In this document: piece after piece, positions 44,540 through 57,289 of the stretch
How the letters are laid out: every line of letters begins with the position of its first letter
How positions within the stretch are numbered: the first letter of the stretch is position 1
Origin: Alligator mississippiensis
Lineage: Eukaryota > Chordata > Crocodylia > Alligatoridae
Direction: 5' to 3'
Assembly: GCF_030867095.1 (NCBI RefSeq)
Contig: NC_081830.1
Coordinates: 36,191,832-36,255,831 of the forward strand
DNA length: 64,000 nucleotides
Notes under the pieces: model-generated
Databases searched by the model: none
Told to the model about the DNA's origin: nothing
What the model saw: the letters and a program-made list of their open reading frames with translations, nothing else
Program-made: the position numbers and the translations under genes

Positions 44540-45260
44540 TCAGAACTATCACAACAACAAAGCAGATACAGCGAGATGAAAAGCTGGTGTCACAGGCATC
44601 CGGAACACAGCAGCCACAGTCACACATAATTAATTTTGTCTTATTTATTTATTCAGTTGATATGCCACCCTTTCCAATAATGTCTAATGGAGGATTGCAG
44701 TAAGAAAACAGAACAGCTTACAAAACAGGAGAATGACAAGAGATAAAACAATGTATAAGGCAAACTAGAATACTAATATAAAAATAGAGACCTCCCTAAT
44801 CTGTATCTCAGCCTAGCTTGGCTTGTTAATGCCTGTCCAAATAGGAAGATCTTATAGTGCTTCCAGAAGATATCCAGGTTCAGGCTCTATCAGGCCTTAA
44901 GAGGGAGGGAGATCTACAACTGAGGAGTGACTGACTGCTGAGAACATCTTGCCTACATTTTGCCAAGCAGACTTGGCATATTAATAGTACTTGCAAGTGG
45001 ATGCTCTCACTAATCTTGGGGATCACAATGGGGCCTAAGAGAGAAGGCGGTTTCCTAGGGAAGTAGGGCACAGGATGTTTGGGGCCTTATAGGACAAATC
45101 CATCACTTTGAATTGCGCCGGGGCCTCTATACATCCAGAGCTGTCACGTAGTTTTGGGCTGCCTTAGCCTGCTCTGTAAACTGCATTGGCAGGGCCTGGT
45201 GAGGATGGGGCTGAATATACTCCTCCCACGTGAGCCCGCAGGTTTGCTCCACAGCTGGAG
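44540..45260. other. Unit A-specific non-coding segment
   Basis: No counterpart in B, where flanking sequence near 61,745 and 61,930 is closer together and different. TTATTTATTTATTCAGTTGA at 44,640 and the following text look like the 3' end of an old repeat, not assigned. No gene. Confidence 0.4.
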
Positions 45261-45925
45261 GTTTGTTAGTGAGGCTGTTCTGGCCTGGTCCTTAGCAGCC
45301 ATGCTCAGGTGTTGGAGACTGAGGGCTCGAGAGTAGGCACTGGCTACAAGGCCAGAGCAGTCTCACAGGTGAATTCAGCAGGACTTACTGTCCTTAGCTT
45401 CCACAATTAGGGCTTTAGGCATTGGGCTTAAACAGAAACAGCCCACATCCATATTCACATCACTGCCATATTCAAGTGACAGCCCCAGCAGCAAAAATAC
45501 ACAGGCTGAGATGCATATTAGCAGTACTCAGAAATACAGCCAAGATCACAGCCTGACTCCAATCACAGGCATAAGTTTTTGGAAAAAATAATCAATTGGA
45601 TAAATGATAGGAATATAGTAGACATTGTATACTTGAGCTTCAGTATGGCTTTTCATAAAGTAGAAGGTAGGGGAGATATATGACCCTGTTCCTACTGTAC
45701 CTGTGTGACAACGTCTCTGTGGTGCTTTTTTGTATCCCACTATTAGTATACAAGATCGGATTATGGGGACTGTGCCTCTTATCTGCCACATAGGTGCATG
45801 GATATGTGGGAGTAGGGTGGTACAGATATTGTGACAGGAGTATGTATGGTATCATCGCCATAATGTACTTTGGACTGTCAAGTGAGCAATAGCAGCCATG
45901 GGACAGGTTGGTAGAGGTACTGTAG

Positions 45926-45943
45926 TGTGTGTGTGTGTGTGTA
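45926..45943. repeat. (TG)n microsatellite
   Basis: A run of nine TG units, with a second shorter run near 45,953. Confidence 0.9.
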
Positions 45944-46381
45944 AATACACACTTGTGTGTGTGTATCTTTGCAAAAATTAAAAGGGTATGTATGGGTGAG
46001 GGAGTGAGAAAAGTTTTGTTTATCCCTTGCATTTTAACACGATTTAACTGCATTCAGCAGTTAGACTATAAGAGGCCAGAGGAGTCAGGTTTGCAAGCAC
46101 TGGCCCTGCCTTCCAAAGCTGTATAGCTGGTAAGATGACTGATGCTGTAAGATGAAGTTGAGTTAATGCAGCTTTGGGCTGAGTGCTCACCAGGACATGT
46201 GTGGAAGTCTAAGGTGAAGGGACCCCAGTTCAGGACTCCCAAGAGAAAGGAGAGGCTTTGTGTTGGAGCACTCGTAGAGGGATGGTGTTGCATCTTGCCA
46301 TCCAACCCTAAAGCAGTAAGTGCAGGTGATTGTACACATCCCTTAAGTTCAGTTAGAGCCTGTTTCCTGCTTGGTCTTAAA

Positions 46382-47984
46382 GGGTGTTTATATACGTGCT
46401 CTGGGAGTGGGGGTGGTCTTTTAATTAGAGCGGCTCCTAAAGCCACTCTAAGGAGTTTCCCCTCTAAAGGGAAACCAGCACGGGTTCGTAGCAGGCAGAT
46501 CGTGCCTGACTAATCTAGTCTCTTTTTATGACCAGGTTACAAAACACCTGGACGCAGGAGTAGGGGTTGACGTCATTTACTTAGACTTCAGGAAGGCCTT
46601 CGATACGGTATCCCACCCCATACTGGTGAAAAAGTTAAGAGGCTGTGACTTGGATGACTACACAGTCTGGTGGGTGGCGAATTGGCTAGAGGGTCATACC
46701 CAGAGAGTCGTAGTGGATGGGTCAGTATCAACCTGGAAGGGTGTGGGCAGTGGGGTCCTGCAGGGCTTGGTCCTTGGACCGATACTCTTCAATGTCTTCT
46801 TCAGCGACTTGGACGAGTGAGTGAAGTGTACTCTGTCCAACTTTGTGGATGACACAAAACTGTGGGGAGAAGTAGACATGCCGGAGGGCAGGGAACAGCT
46901 GCAAGCAGACCTGGACAGGTTGGATAAATGGGCAGAAAACAACAGAATGCAATTCAACAAGGAGAAATGTAAAGTGCTGCACATAGGGAGGAAAAATGTC
47001 GAGCATACCTACTGCCTAGGAAATGACGTGCTTGGTGGCACAGAAGTGGAAAGGGATCTCGGAGTCCTAGTGGACTCCAAGATGAACATGAGTCGGCAGT
47101 GTGACGAAGTCATCAGAAAAGCCAATGGCACTTTATCGTGCATCAGCAGATGCATGACGAATAGATCCAAGGAGGTGATACTTCCCCTCTATCGGGCGCT
47201 GGTCAGACCGCAGTTGGAGTACTGCATGTAATTCTGGGCGCCACACTTCAAGAGGGATGCAGATAACCTGGAGAGGGTCCAGAGAAGGGCCACTTGTATG
47301 GTTAAGGGCCTGCAGACCAAGCCCTACAAGGAGAGACTAGAGAAACTGGACCTTTTCAGCCTCCGCAAGAGAAGGTTGAGAGGCGACCTTGTGGCTGCCT
47401 ATAAGTTCATCACGGAGGCACAGGAGGGAATTGGTGAGGTTTTATTCACCAAGGCGCCCCTGGGGGTTACAAGAAATAATGGCCACAAGCTAGCAGAGAG
47501 CAGGTTTAGATTGGACGTTAGGAAGAACTTCTTCACAGTTCGAGTGGCCAAGGTCTGGAACGGGCTCCCAAGGGAGGTGGTGCTCTCCCCTACCCTGGGG
47601 GTCTTCAAGAGGAGGTTGGATATGCATCTAGCTGGGGTCATCAAGACCCAGCACTCCTTCCTGCTTATGCAGGGGGTCGGACTCGATGATCTATTGAGGT
47701 CCCTTCCAACCCTAACATCTATGAATCTATGAATCTATAAATTTAAAGTGCCTAGAGCATTTTGTATATCAGTGTCCCCATGCTTCAAAATGGTAATAGG
47801 GGAGCTTTATATAAACCTCATTGAATACCCCACTGCCATTTTGAAGTGCAGGGATACTGATACATGAGGAACTGGAGGCTCCTGGAACGTGACAATTACA
47901 ATGCTCAATTAATTGAGTCTACTCTGATGCACTGTGATTACAGTGTGCCCTTGGATCTGCCTTGCTGCTCATGTATAGGTGCCC
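46382..47984. mobile_element. MITE carrying a nested CR1, 3-bp duplication AAA
   Basis: Ends GGGTGTTTATATACG and (reverse complement) GGGCACCTATACATG. AAA on both sides. Unit B retains the empty site CTTGGTCTTAAAAAGCTG (about 63,073-63,090). After removing the CR1 (46,469-47,740) the element is about 330 bp and matches the MITE at 43,991 in its right half (CATTTTGAAGTGCAGGGATA, GATACATGAG, GCTCATGTATAGGTGCC). Confidence 0.8.
46469..47740 (+). mobile_element. CR1 LINE, 5'-truncated, inserted in a MITE
   Basis: Begins in the reverse transcriptase at the GRSCLTN region and continues YLDFRKAFDTVSH, GVLQGLVLGPILFN (normally GVPQGSVLGP), FVDDTKLWG (the catalytic FADD reads FVDD), to LDMHLAGVI, with the terminal ATCTATGAATCTATGAATCT tail. 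Stops at about 46,818 and 47,229. A close relative of the CR1 at 11,235-13,629. A possible TAAAG target duplication flanks it. Not active. Confidence 0.92.
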
Positions 47985-48109
47985 AAAAAGCTGAAACCCT
48001 TAGGGTACTAGAAGGTAGAAAAAGCCTGCCTCTGCCAGCTCCTGAAAGAGCTGAGGTTGCCTTTAAAAGAACTGAGTAGCCTCTGCAACCAGAAGAGTAA
48101 CAACACCTT

Positions 48110-48325
48110 GGCACTAGTGAGGAGCACCAACAGGAGTAGTGAGGAGCAGCAATAGCAATGAGAAGTGATCAGGATCAGAGCTGCATGACATGGAGCAGCG
48201 GCCCACAGCAGTGATGAGGAGCAGCATCCCTTCCAGCAGCAGCGAGGCATGATAAAGAGCAGCATCCCCGTGTATCGGCAAAGAGCAGCAGCAGCAACAG
48301 TGAAGCAGCCCAGTGATGGTGCAGC
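48110..48325. repeat. Degenerate GTGAGGAGCAGCA repeat, unit A
   Basis: GTGAGGAGCA, GTGATGAGGAGCAGCA and AAGAGCAGCAGCAGCAACA recur with a period near 13-20 bases. Unit B has the same tract at 63,205-63,335. Confidence 0.55.
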
Positions 48326-48684
48326 AAGAGATACCTTGGGCTAAAGATACACTAGCTCTACTGTCTACTTTGCTCACCCTGTGTGGAACAAAGCGAGAAC
48401 TCAAAGACTACTGCTTGTGCTGAGCTATTAATAGGGATGTAACTAACATTTAATAAAGTATCCATTTAAACTCTATATCAGTTCAAAGGTTAACTGGTAT
48501 CACATACACAGTTTTGTGACCTCTGGCAGGAACAGCCCTGGCCCCTTATGTCTTCCCCATATGCCCAGTGCTATGCAGACCCCAGGACATTGGTGGGGAG
48601 CCACAGGCATAGCCAAGCCATGAGGGGGCAGTGGCCAGCTGCAAAGCCATGGCTTCCCCTTGTCCCCATGGGCAGGGGCTGGGG
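48326..48684. other. Gene-free interval at the end of unit A
   Basis: No feature recognised before the CR1 tail. Confidence 0.4.
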
Positions 48685-51600
48685 TTTCATAGATTTCATA
48701 GACATTAGAGCTGGAAGGGACCTCGGAAGATCATCGAGTCCAGCCCCCCGCCCAAAGGGCAGGAAGTCAGCTGGGGTCATAGGATCCCAGCAAGATAAGC
48801 ATCCAGTTTCATCTTGAAGGTGTTCAATGAAGGCGCTTGAACAACCTCCGGTGGCAGGCTGTTCCAGACCTTGGGGGCTCGGACAGTAAAGAAATTCTTC
48901 CTTATGTCCAGCATGAAACGATCTTGTAGTAGTTTGTGACCATTTGACCTCGTCATCCCTTGGGGCGCTCTGGTGAACAAACGTTCCCCCAGATACTGGT
49001 GGTCACCCCTGATAAACTTGTAGGTGGCCATCAGATCACCCCTGAGCCTGCGCTTTTCCAGGCTAAAGAGCCCCAGGGCTCTCAGCCTGTCATCGTAGGG
49101 TCTGCTTCCCTGACTTCTGATCATGCGCGTGGCTTTTCTCTGGACTCTCTCAAGTTTCTCCACATCCTTTTTGAATTGTGGAGCCCAAAACTGGACGCAG
49201 TACTCCAGCTGCGGCCTCACTAAGGCCAAGTACAGGGGGAGAATGACGTCCCAGGATTTGCTCGAGAAGCATCTATGGATGCAAGCCAGCGTTTTGGTCG
49301 CTTTACTAGCCGCAGCATCGCATTGCAGGCTCATGTTCATCTTGTGGTCAATGATGACCCCCAAGTCTCTTTCTTCCATAGTGCTAGCCAACACAGCACT
49401 GCCGAGCCTATAAGGATGCTGTGGGGTTTTTTTCCCAAGGTGGAGAACTTTGCATTTATCGGCGTTGAACACCATCAGATTCTCGTCCGCCCACTTGCTG
49501 AGCCTGTCCAGGTCAGCCTGGATCACCCGCCTGTCTTCTGGTGTGGATGTTTTGCCCCAAAGTTTGGTGTCATCTGCGAACTTGGCCAGTCCGATTCTGA
49601 CTCCAGTGTCCACATCATTAATGAAGATGTTGAACAGTATGGGTCCAAGGACAGAGCCCTGGGGGACCCCACTGGTCACAGGACACCACGATGAGTGACT
49701 TCCATTAATTACTACCCTCTGGGTCCGACCCTGGAGCCAATTTTCCAGCCAGTGGATCGTGGAGGACCCAAGGCGACAATTGGCCAGTTTCTCCAAGAGA
49801 CGATCATGGGACACCAGATCGAAGGCTTTTTTGAAGTCAAGATATATGACATCAATCTCATCTCCCTTGTCCAGGTGATAGGTCACCTGGTCGTAGAAGG
49901 AAATGAGATTGGTCAAGCAAGACCTACCCACAACAAACCCGTGCTGGCTATCCCTTAAGATGTTGGCGTCGGCCAGTCCATTAAGGATGGCCTCTTTAAT
50001 AAACTTTTCTAAGATCTTCCCCGGGATAGAAGTCAGGCTGATGGGCCTATAGTTAGCCGGATCCACTTTCCTCCCTTTCTTGAAGATAGGCACCACATTG
50101 GCCTTCTTCCAGTCTTCGGGCACTACACCAGAGCGCCAAGAGTTTTCAAAGATCTGCACTAGAGGCTGGGCTATGATGCTCGCCAGCTCCTTGAGTACCC
50201 TGGGGTGAAGATTGTCAGGGCCAACTGACTTGAAGGTATCCAGCTTCTCAAGATGTTCCTTCACAAAGTCAGCATTAATGGAGGGCAAGGGATCACCCTC
50301 ACCCGGACTTCCCGGCCCTGTAGCGGGCACGGGCGTCTCATGGGGCTGATGAAAGACCGACGCAAAGTACCTATTTAATAGGTTGGCTTTTTCCTGGGCG
50401 CCAGTTGTCAGTTGCCCCATCTGGTTCAGCAGGGGTCCAATGTTGCCCCTGCTTTTCCTCCGGCTCCCCACATATCTGAAAAAGGACTTTTTATTGTCCT
50501 TGATGCTCAAAGCTAGCTGGAGTTCAGTTGCAGCCTTGGCTTTCCTGGTCTGCTCCCTACAGGACCGGACCAGTGCAGAATAATCCTCCTTGGAGGTGAC
50601 TCCCATCCTCCATCCTTTGTAGGCCTTTCTTTTTAGCCTCAGGAGGTCTGCTAGGTCCCTGGAGAGCCAGGGGTGGATGCTGTGCCCTCTTGCTGCCTTT
50701 CCTCCGAGATGGAATAGACTTAGTTTGTGCATGGAGGATCGCTCCCTTGAGGAGCAACCACTCTTCTTGAACTCCCCTCTCCCTGTGGTCACAGTCCCTT
50801 AGGGCCTCACTGACAAGCCTCCTGAGCTTGTCAAAGTCGGCTTTCCTGAAGTCAAGGACTTCCGTGTTGCTGACCGACTTGCCAGCTTTTCGACGGATGG
50901 TGAAGGTGATCAGCTCGTGGTCGCTGTCACCCAGCTTCCCATCGATCACTAGGTCGCCAACTAGGTCATCCCCAGTAGCCAGTACCAGGTCGAGCAGCAC
51001 TTTGCCTCTCGTTGGCCCATAGACTTCTTGAGTCAGGTAGAGGTCACCCACACACGAGAGGAAGCTCTGCGACCACTCAGATTTTGCTGAGCGATCCTCC
51101 CACGAGATGTCTGGGTAATTGAAGTCACCCACAACAACCATGGTCCTGGAGCAAGCTGCCTCAGCCAGTTCCCGGGCAAACTCCTGGCCAAGCTCAGGTC
51201 TTTGGGTGGGAGGTCTGTAATAGACTCCCACCATTGTGTCCCCTGTGCCGTGTTCCCCACAGATTTTAACCCAGAGGGTCTCCAGCCGTCCACCCTGGTC
51301 ACCAATATCGGCTTGCAGGGACGTGTAGCTTTCCTTAACATAGAGAGCTACACCCCCGCCCCTCTTATCTACACGATCCCTCCTGTAAGGGTATAGCCAT
51401 CTATCCCCATGGTCCAGTCATGGGTGGAGTCCCACCAGGTCTCCATTATCCCTATGACATCGTAATTGTTTGCACTGAGCAGAAGGATGAGCTCCTCCTG
51501 CTTATTCCCCAGGCTCCTGGCATTAGTGTACAGGCAGGCAAGTGCCCCCTGGGGGGCTCCTTCCTTGCCCACAGATTTTACCAGGGCTGGGGCTGGGGTG

Positions 51601-51940
51601 GGCTCCCTTGAGTGCTGTGATCCGCTGGCTTTGCAAGGATTGCTCAGCGGGCCAGCAGTGGCGGTAGTCCCCCCGTCCCCCAACGGGCTTAGTTTAAAGC
51701 CCGGTGGAGCAGGTCAGCCAGTCTGGCTGAGAAGAGCCTCCTCCCTAGGGGAGAGAGGTGGAGACCATCTCCCGGTTGTGGATAGGGCCAGGTCTGTGGA
51801 CCTCTCCTGGAAGATATGTGACCTCTCTTCTCTACAGGGGCTGAGGGGGCCTTGTCACTGCAACAATGAGAGTCCTGGCACCACAGTGGGTCTACCTGGT
51901 TTCCCTGCAGTGGCAGGCCCTGGGTAGGGTAAAGGGCAAT
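48685..51940 (-). mobile_element. Nearly full-length CR1 LINE
   Basis: On the minus strand: the tail end of ORF1 with DGLHLSPLGRRLFSARLADL near 51,770-51,700, where Asp and His would be part of the SGNH esterase site of CR1 ORF1; then the endonuclease (LYTNARSLGNKQEEL, IMETWWD, VVVGDFNYPDISWE, LGDSDHELI); then a 671-codon open stretch from 50,792 to 48,777 with linker and reverse transcriptase (YRPISLTSIPGK, GFVVGRSCLTN, YLDFKKAFDLVSH, GVPQGSVLGPILFN, FADDTKLWG) ending KLDAYLAGIL. The 3' tail is near 48,685-48,705. Frame changes near 51,395 and 50,700-50,790 divide ORF2, so it is inactive but well preserved. It lies between units A and B. The exact 5' end is unclear. Confidence 0.95.
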
Positions 51941-52104
51941 GGGCTCCCTGCACTTCCTACCGTGCTTGTGCTAACGTGGCCTGGACCTGAAAGGTTTCTC
52001 CATGCTGTAAAATTGGGCGCACCCCAGCTCTCCCCAGGGGTAAAGGGCTCCAGACCCAGTCCCAGTCTGGGTACACTGCATCCTTCCCCCTCCCGCCCAT
52101 AGTG
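51941..52104. other. Short unassigned interval
   Basis: Between the CR1 5' region and unit B. It may be CR1 5' sequence or flank. Confidence 0.3.
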
Positions 52105-54079
52105 CTGTGGGCTAGCCACACATTAAGAAATCTAAATGAGTTTTAAGCACCCTTAAATCATTTTAAAGATGCACCATTCCAGGGCAGTCTTATCTCTGAT
52201 CTGTGTTACCCAACTCATGTTCCACCAATGTGTGGTCACTCCCCAGAGATAAGCCACCCAAATTTTGGTCCTACAGCATCCCAGGATGCAGTGTTCCCTC
52301 TCCCCACCCTCCTGTTCTGTATGGACAAAATTTCCATCCCTGAACTCTACTGCCCAGAGGGTGGCACTGGTACCAATCCAACTCCCCCTCCCACCCCCAG
52401 AAGTGTGACCTAGACAGGCAGCTTCTAGGAATGCAGACCAGACCAGGAGAGAGGACTACAGGAAGTGGAAGGGGGAACAAGGTAAGGTGGTCCCAATTAG
52501 CTGGGGCTACCCAATCAAATTCCCAATTTATCAAAACACGAGACTTTAATTTGCTTACCCTTTGTTTCTTCATAATACTTTTTTAGTTTCTTTTTATTTT
52601 ATCATTGAATGGCTTCAGCGGCTGGCTTCCTTCATTTCACCATCCAGACCCAAGCCACCATTCCTACTCGTTGTCTCTCCACCTCTCAGCCTCATGCTCC
52701 CACCCAACCAATCCATCTCTCCAACGCAGCCCCCACCTTGAGAAGGGATATAAGCCTTTCCTGGTTTGCTAGGCCTCTAGTGGCAACACACAGCTACAGC
52801 TCTTAGTCAGGCCTGTGGGCACCAGCCGTCTAGTAGCAAGTCACAGCTGTGCAGGTCAGGGACAGTCAGAGCAGGGTTTTAGCCTGAACGTGTGAGTGCT
52901 TTAAACTGGAGCTAATGTTAACACTGATCAACATTTGAGAAGCTTAAAGTATAATGTGTAATAAAGCTGTAAGATATCTGGAGGCACTCTATGGGATCTG
53001 TTACACACTCATTTTAGGCAGCTCAGGGAGCTCTTGACCCTAGGATTGTCCACACATTAATGTGGAAAACTAGGTTTAAGTACCTTTTCAGCATCTTGAA
53101 GTTACACCACTGCACGTTAGATTTATGTGTAGTCTGAGTTACCCAGCTCCAAAGAGAAGTTGTAGATTCTTCAGCTCTTGGTCCTTCAAAACGAGCTTGG
53201 AGGACTTTCTGGGTGGTTTGCTTTAATCCAAAAGAGGATATCTGGGTGAAATACTATAGCCTGTATAATCAAGATGGCCAAACTAGATGATCACCTATAT
53301 CATCCTTTCTGACTTTAAGGTCAAAGAAACTGCGCAATCTGAAAAAAAGAACATTACATTAGGGTTGGACTAATTCTAATTCGACCAACTAATATCTACT
53401 TGGAGTAATAAAGGATATCGCCTCTACCAAGCATTCTGAACATCACATTAGGGTATTTCAAAACTCTCTCTTTTTTTTTTGTTTTTGTTTTTTTGAGGAT
53501 GCCAGTAGATTTTTGGGAACTTTCTGATTCTTTTTTTATGTTGGCCAATATAATTGTAAAGAAACCAGGATGTCTGTGCCTCAGATCCTCAAAAAACATT
53601 ACAGACCTCCCTCCATAAGGGGCAGAGCAGTCTGAGCAACTAGAATGCACAATGGCAGAGAAAACTGATAGCTCTAACTCTTGCATGACTGAGGATGGTG
53701 TGATCTCTGCAGGCTGCTGATTGGAGCATCCTTGAGAGTGGTACCTCCCCCCATCACTGAAGGGCCTTCCAGTTCATGACAAAAGCAAAACCAACATTAA
53801 TTGGGAGCCTTTGATACTCGTTGTTCTTCAGACATTGCCTTGTCCATGGAAAGTCCTCATCACCCAACTGCCTATGTCTCCTACTCTCTCCATTCAATCA
53901 GGAATGAATTCTCTCTTGGTTCAGGAGTGAAGGAGGCAAATCCGTGGTGATGTTTGCAATGGAGACAGCTGGCTAAGAACCGTGGGGATTTCTGAGCTAG
54001 AGCGTGAGACCTACAAAGGTAAAAACAGTGAGGGATTTTCTGACTGTTAGAATAAGGGGCAGAAATTTCCAAAAGAGCT

Positions 54080-56990
54080 TAAAGTTTCTAGAACATCTGT
54101 ATCCTATGAGAGCTTTTCAAAGAGAGATCTCTTGCAACAGTGCCATACCAAAAAGATTATCCTAAAAGCACTAATTCTGCAGAAAATTTTCTATCAGGAA
54201 TTTTCTAAAACTTTCTTCCTGAAGAGAGCTTTTTACCCACCTTCTTCTAGAGGATCATTCAGGAAATAATGTTCTTTTAACATTTTGTTGAGTAGGCTTG
54301 TCTAAAGAAAAATTTTGAAATATTATTTTCTAAATTGTAACTTGTATACTGCTTATTTTCCTAGAGCAGTTCCTATTTACCTAACGACTATTTTCCAAAG
54401 TCATTCCCTGACCTGAGAATTTTCTTTCTAAGGAAAACTTTCCAGTGTGATATTTAAAGAGCATTTTCTAAATTATCACTTCAAAAAGAATATAAAGAAT
54501 AAATTTCATGAGGTAATGTTTAGAAAGATTTTCCAAAGGAAATGTCTTTATATTTGTCAAAAGTATACATTTTAAGGAGATTTCTCTCAAAGAGAATTTC
54601 CCAGCCTAAAAGGTTGTATATCTAGAAGTATTTCCCAGAATAAGCTATAACCCCTAGAGAGTTTCTTTTAAAGGTTTTATTTTTCCCTGAGAGGTGCATG
54701 ATTTTTGTAAAGTACCATTGCCTAGCATCATTTGTAAGGTGCATTTTTTCTTGATATATATTAATAGCATCATTTTTAAAAAACATTTCCTCAAATAATT
54801 GCTTAGGAGTGTTTTTAGCAAGGCTTTCCCCCTTTCCCCTAGGATACTTGTAGACAATTTTCCAAGGTATACTTTTCCAAATTTTAAACACTAAAATGGT
54901 ATTTCCTATGCAGCTCCTTCAAGTATAGTTTCTAGACAGTATTCCCCCAAACAATTATTTTTTAGAGGAATTTCTCAAGCTACAGGCATTGTTAAAGCAT
55001 TATATTCTATAGGGAAGCTTCTAAGATAATTTCTGAGGAAAAGAAAGAAACATATTGAGGGATAATTTTTTACAAATACTTTCAAAAGTGTAATTTCTAA
55101 TGACCTAGCTCTAGACTTTTTTTTCCCAAAAGAATTGATTTCTAATGAGAAATTTGTAAGGCAGTGTTTTAAAAAGCAAATTCTAAATAGTCAGGGTCTG
55201 ATGCTTAAAATAATTGTGCATCTGTATATTTGTTTGTAGGATGGTGGTGGTATTAATTTGCAGAGAAAACTGTCAAGAGTGTATTTGGCAATGCAGGACT
55301 CCAAGGACTCTCCTGGTTAATCAAGACTAATCCTTTGCCATCACAGGCAACCCAAGCATATCATCCCTTTCGTAACATCCAGCTCTACCTGGGAGGCAGT
55401 TAGGTTTTATGCTCCAACAGCACTTATCCAGGAGTGTGTTCCTCTCATAGCAATTTGCCTTATTTCTTCTTATGCAAACAATGTCCTTGAGAAGTTTCTA
55501 TAAAGAATTTTCTAGAGATCATTTCCTAGAGTAATTTCTGAAGACAATTTCTAGAGCAATTTTCAAGGCTGACTTCTTACACTTATTTTCTAAAGCAGCT
55601 GTAATAAAGCATCGCATCTGTAAAGTATACTATTAAGCTTTACTTGAGTAGGCCTTTCTAAAGAACATTTTCTAAATATTCATTTCTAAAGTGTAACTTG
55701 TATAATGTTTGTTTTCCTAGAGCAATTCCTATTTACCTAAAGTGGATTTTCTAACCTTTTCAAAGTAAAATATTCCAGTGTGATTTTGAAAGGGCACTTT
55801 CTAAATTATCACTTCAAAAGGAATATAAAGAATAAATTTCATGGTGTAATTTTTAGAAAGATTTTCCAAAGGAAATATCATTAGGATTGAATAAAGCACA
55901 CATTTTTAAAAAGATTTTTTCTCAAAGAGAATTTCCCAGCCTAAAAGGTTTTCTGTCTAAATGTATTTTCCTTTTTTACTCAAATAATTTCTAATTGATA
56001 TTTTTAGCAAGGTTTTCCTTCTCCTCTATAGGATACATACAGACAATTTTCCAAGGTGTACTTTTCTAAATTTTAATCTTTAAAACGATATTTCATAAGC
56101 AGCTCCTTTAAAGTATAGTTTCTAGAAAGTATTTCCCCACACAATTAATTTTAAAGGAATTTCTCAAGCTAAAGCATTATATTCTATCAAGACTTTTCTT
56201 GGATACTTACTAAAGAGTATTGAGGCATAAATTTTGACAAGGACTTTCAAAAGTATGATTTCTACTGACTTAGCTCTCTAGACATTTTCTTTTCCCCAAA
56301 ATTGAGTTCTGAGGAGCAATTTGTAAAGGGGTGTTTCTAAAAGGCAAATTCCAAATAGTCGGGGTCTGATGCTTAAAATAATTGTGCATCTGCATATTTG
56401 TTTGCAGGACTCTGCTATTAGTTTCCAGAGAAAACTGTCAAAAGTATTTAGCAATTCACGACTGAAAAGAATCTTCTGGATAATCAAGAGATTATACTTA
56501 GAAAGCCTTTTAGGTTGGATCATTCTCTTTGAAAACTCTCATTTAAAGGTATGCTTTAGACAAATCTAAAGACAATTCGTTTGGAAATTTTTTATAAAAA
56601 TTCTTTGGGAATATTATCTCTTAAAAAGGATGCTTTGAATATGTATCAAGAAAAAATGCACCTTACAAAGGATGCTAGGGAATGCTACTTTAGAAACATT
56701 ATCTACCTATCAAGGGAAAAAAAATCTCTTGCCATCACAGGCAGCCAATGCATACCATCCATTTCATATCATCCAGCTCTACCTGGGAGGCAGTTAGGTT
56801 TTAGGCTCCAACAGTTCCTAGCCAGGACAGTGTTCCTCTTGTGGCAGCTTCCCCTATTTCTTCTTACTCCCACAATGTCCTGGAGAAGTTTTTATAAAGA
56901 ATTTTCAAGAGATTATTTCCTAGAGCAATTGTTAAAGCCGGCTTCTTAAACTTATTTTCTAAACCAGCTTTAGTAAAGCGTCACACTTTT
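54080..56990. repeat. Two tandem ATTTCTAAAG arrays, unit B
   Basis: The first copy, 54,300-55,625, is about 98% identical to 37,320-38,640 of unit A. The second, 55,640-56,990, is a clearly more diverged version of the same text (TAGGCCTTTCTAAAGAACAT against TAGGCTTGTCTAAAGAAAAA at the start). Sequence before 54,290 is only about 90% like A. Confidence 0.7.
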
Positions 56991-57002
56991 GTAAAGCATA
57001 TA

Positions 57003-57035
57003 TATGTGTGTGTGTATATATGTATATATATATGT
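57003..57035. repeat. (TG)n/(TA)n microsatellite
   Basis: Alternating TGTGTGTG and TATATATA runs, not present at the matching point in unit A. Confidence 0.85.
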
Positions 57036-57289
57036 TTTTAAGCAAATCATCTCTCCAAAGTAAGTGGGGGAGGTACTGTGCACATAGAATATCTATCTGT
57101 GTGTGTGCCTGCACATGTTTAGGATGCTGTGTATCCAAGGTGGCCTGGTCCATAAACAAGAGAGAAAAGAAAAGAAAAAGTTACAGTACCTTTTTAACTC
57201 TTTCTATACAGATACTGACCTGTCAGGCATTCTCTGAGCTTAGAGAGTGCCGTAAGACCCAGGTTTTATATAAACTACTTTAATATGAT

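Larger units (their letters stand above)
35578..48340. repeat. Paralogous unit A (contains OR11-like gene 1)
   Basis: Aligns segment by segment, in the same order and orientation, with 52,105-63,335. Anchors: 35,740 with 52,215; 36,010 with 52,920; 37,320-38,640 with 54,300-55,625; 38,700 with 57,080; 39,855-40,800 with 58,290-59,235; OR exon 41,545-42,480 with 60,196-61,131; 44,332 with 61,563; 46,340 with 63,040; 48,000 with 63,090. Insertions on one side or the other account for length differences. Within A, the segment starting TGTTACACATGAATTTTAGG (35,578) recurs at about 36,076, an older internal tandem. Confidence 0.85.
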
